Source: Hoeflea_A sp965228785
GTDB taxonomy: Bacteria > Pseudomonadota > Alphaproteobacteria > Rhizobiales > Rhizobiaceae
Assembly (NCBI GenBank): GCA_965228785.1
Contig: CBDDIF010000002.1
Location: 3,658,001-3,722,000 of the forward strand
DNA: 64,000 nt
Reading direction: 5' to 3'
The position numbers were made by a program, and so were the translations under genes. The notes under the pieces were generated by a model. That model saw nothing but the letters and a program-made list of their open reading frames with translations. It ran no database searches and had not been told where the DNA came from. Of this stretch, positions 63,559 to 64,000 are shown piece by piece (positions within the stretch are counted from its first letter, which is position 1; each line of letters opens with the position of its first letter).

Positions 63559-63879
63559 ATGAGATTCCTGTTGCGCGCGATCAGCATGATCGCGCTGGTT
63601 CTGGCGGTCATTGCCGGCGTTGTTGACGCGATCAAATCGGTTGCCGCCTCGCAGGTGGTCATGGAGCCGTTGGGCAACGCCTGGTACGCCATCAGCCCGG
63701 ACACGCTGAACCTTGCCCAGGCGGTGATTCAGCGCAACGTGCATCCCTATCTGTGGGATCCGATCATCCAGTGGATCCTGCTGCAGCCGACCTGGGCGGT
63801 GTTCCTGGTGCTGTCGCTGTTCTTTTACCTGATCGCCTGGCGGCGGCCGCGACCGGCAGGTCGCTTCGCCGCGCGGTAG
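63559..63879 (+). CDS. Conserved small two-helix membrane protein of unknown function
   Basis: 106 residues with helices at ~5-25 (LRAISMIALVLAVIAGVVDA) and ~80-95 (WAVFLVLSLFFYLIAW). Between them is a conserved-looking loop (NAWYAISPDTLNLAQAVIQR). Similar proteins are widespread in Rhizobiales, without known role. Just upstream of msrA on the same strand. Confidence 0.8.
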   Translation: MRFLLRAISMIALVLAVIAGVVDAIKSVAASQVVMEPLGNAWYAISPDTLNLAQAVIQRNVHPYLWDPIIQWILLQPTWAVFLVLSLFFYLIAWRRPRPAGRFAAR

Positions 63880-63935
63880 ACGGCCGCCCGTGCCCGCGCT
63901 ATCTGTCGCCTTGGGTTGCAATATGGAGTGAGACG

Positions 63936-64000
63936 ATGTTCGGCCTTGACCTTATGAGCAAGAAAACAACAATGCCAACCGCCGAGAACGCCCTGCCGGG
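63936..64000 (+). CDS. msrA: Peptide-methionine (S)-S-oxide reductase, N-terminal fragment
   Basis: Only 21 codons are in the window. The sequence MSKKTTMPTAENALPG (after MFGLDL) matches the typical N-terminal leader of alphaproteobacterial MsrA proteins. ATG 63936 follows GGAG with 7-8 bp spacing. The catalytic GCFWG motif would lie just beyond the edge. The gene reduces oxidised methionine in proteins. Confidence 0.7.
   Translation, partial: MFGLDLMSKKTTMPTAENALP

Overview
The window is high-GC DNA from an alphaproteobacterium. A marine or host-associated member of the Hyphomicrobiales (Rhizobiales) fits best. The basis is gene content: several TRAP transporters, choline-sulfatase, dimethylglycine-dehydrogenase-like and MttB-like proteins, RidA, dodecin, and a tRNA-Ser followed by a small two-helix membrane protein and msrA. 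The genus cannot be fixed from the sequence alone.

Layout. 1-5059: two c-di-GMP enzymes (GGDEF+EAL), one coupled to a periplasmic molybdopterin-fold protein that has lost the catalytic Cys. 5085-11672: a one-carbon/methylamine-type block with a FAD/folate demethylating dehydrogenase and a DegT aminotransferase, facing an MttB-family methyltransferase with a LysR gene. A 270-bp inverted-repeat element lies in the divergent gap. 11840-18987: a secreted NTF2-like protein, an MscS channel, RidA, a GST, a TAXI-type TRAP transporter and a DMT exporter. 19132-26317: a LysR gene, then a tightly overlapped operon betC - Rieske oxygenase - SDR - SDR - carnitine/hydroxyacyl dehydrogenase-like, divergent from a GlxA/CdhR-type regulator. 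26337-30212: a class III cyclase with TPR-like tail, an M20 dipeptidase and a membrane cyclic-nucleotide-binding protein. 30535-35238: secreted PG-binding protein, orphan TAXI protein, trypsin-like protease, TetR.

35667-48905 is the most striking part: two tandem giant RTX/DUF4214 secreted proteins (2625 and 1758 residues). Each has two blocks of seven ~60-residue modules, which reads as two seven-bladed beta-propellers. The first also has a ~500-residue Ala/Ser/Thr/Asp domain built on a 10-residue period. Their last ~1.7 kb appear identical at nucleotide level, while upstream parts are diverged, pointing to recent gene conversion or an assembly artefact. Two copies of a TTTTCA-N3-TGAAA palindrome lie between the TetR gene and the first giant gene.

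49794-54631: an aldolase of the DapA/NanA family, a GntR regulator, a DctPQM TRAP transporter and dodecin. 54663-61235: a VOC protein, a lower-GC pair of unknown genes (lipoprotein plus small helical protein), AraC and MFS genes, and a DeoR gene divergent from a NagA-like deacetylase with an altered metal ligand. 61483-64000: a cytidylyltransferase and a CDP-alcohol phosphatidyltransferase, tRNA-Ser(GGA), a small membrane protein and the start of msrA.

The common theme is scavenging of small organic solutes (quaternary amines, sulfate esters, carboxylates taken up by TRAP systems) together with surface/secreted adhesin-like proteins and cyclic-nucleotide signalling.
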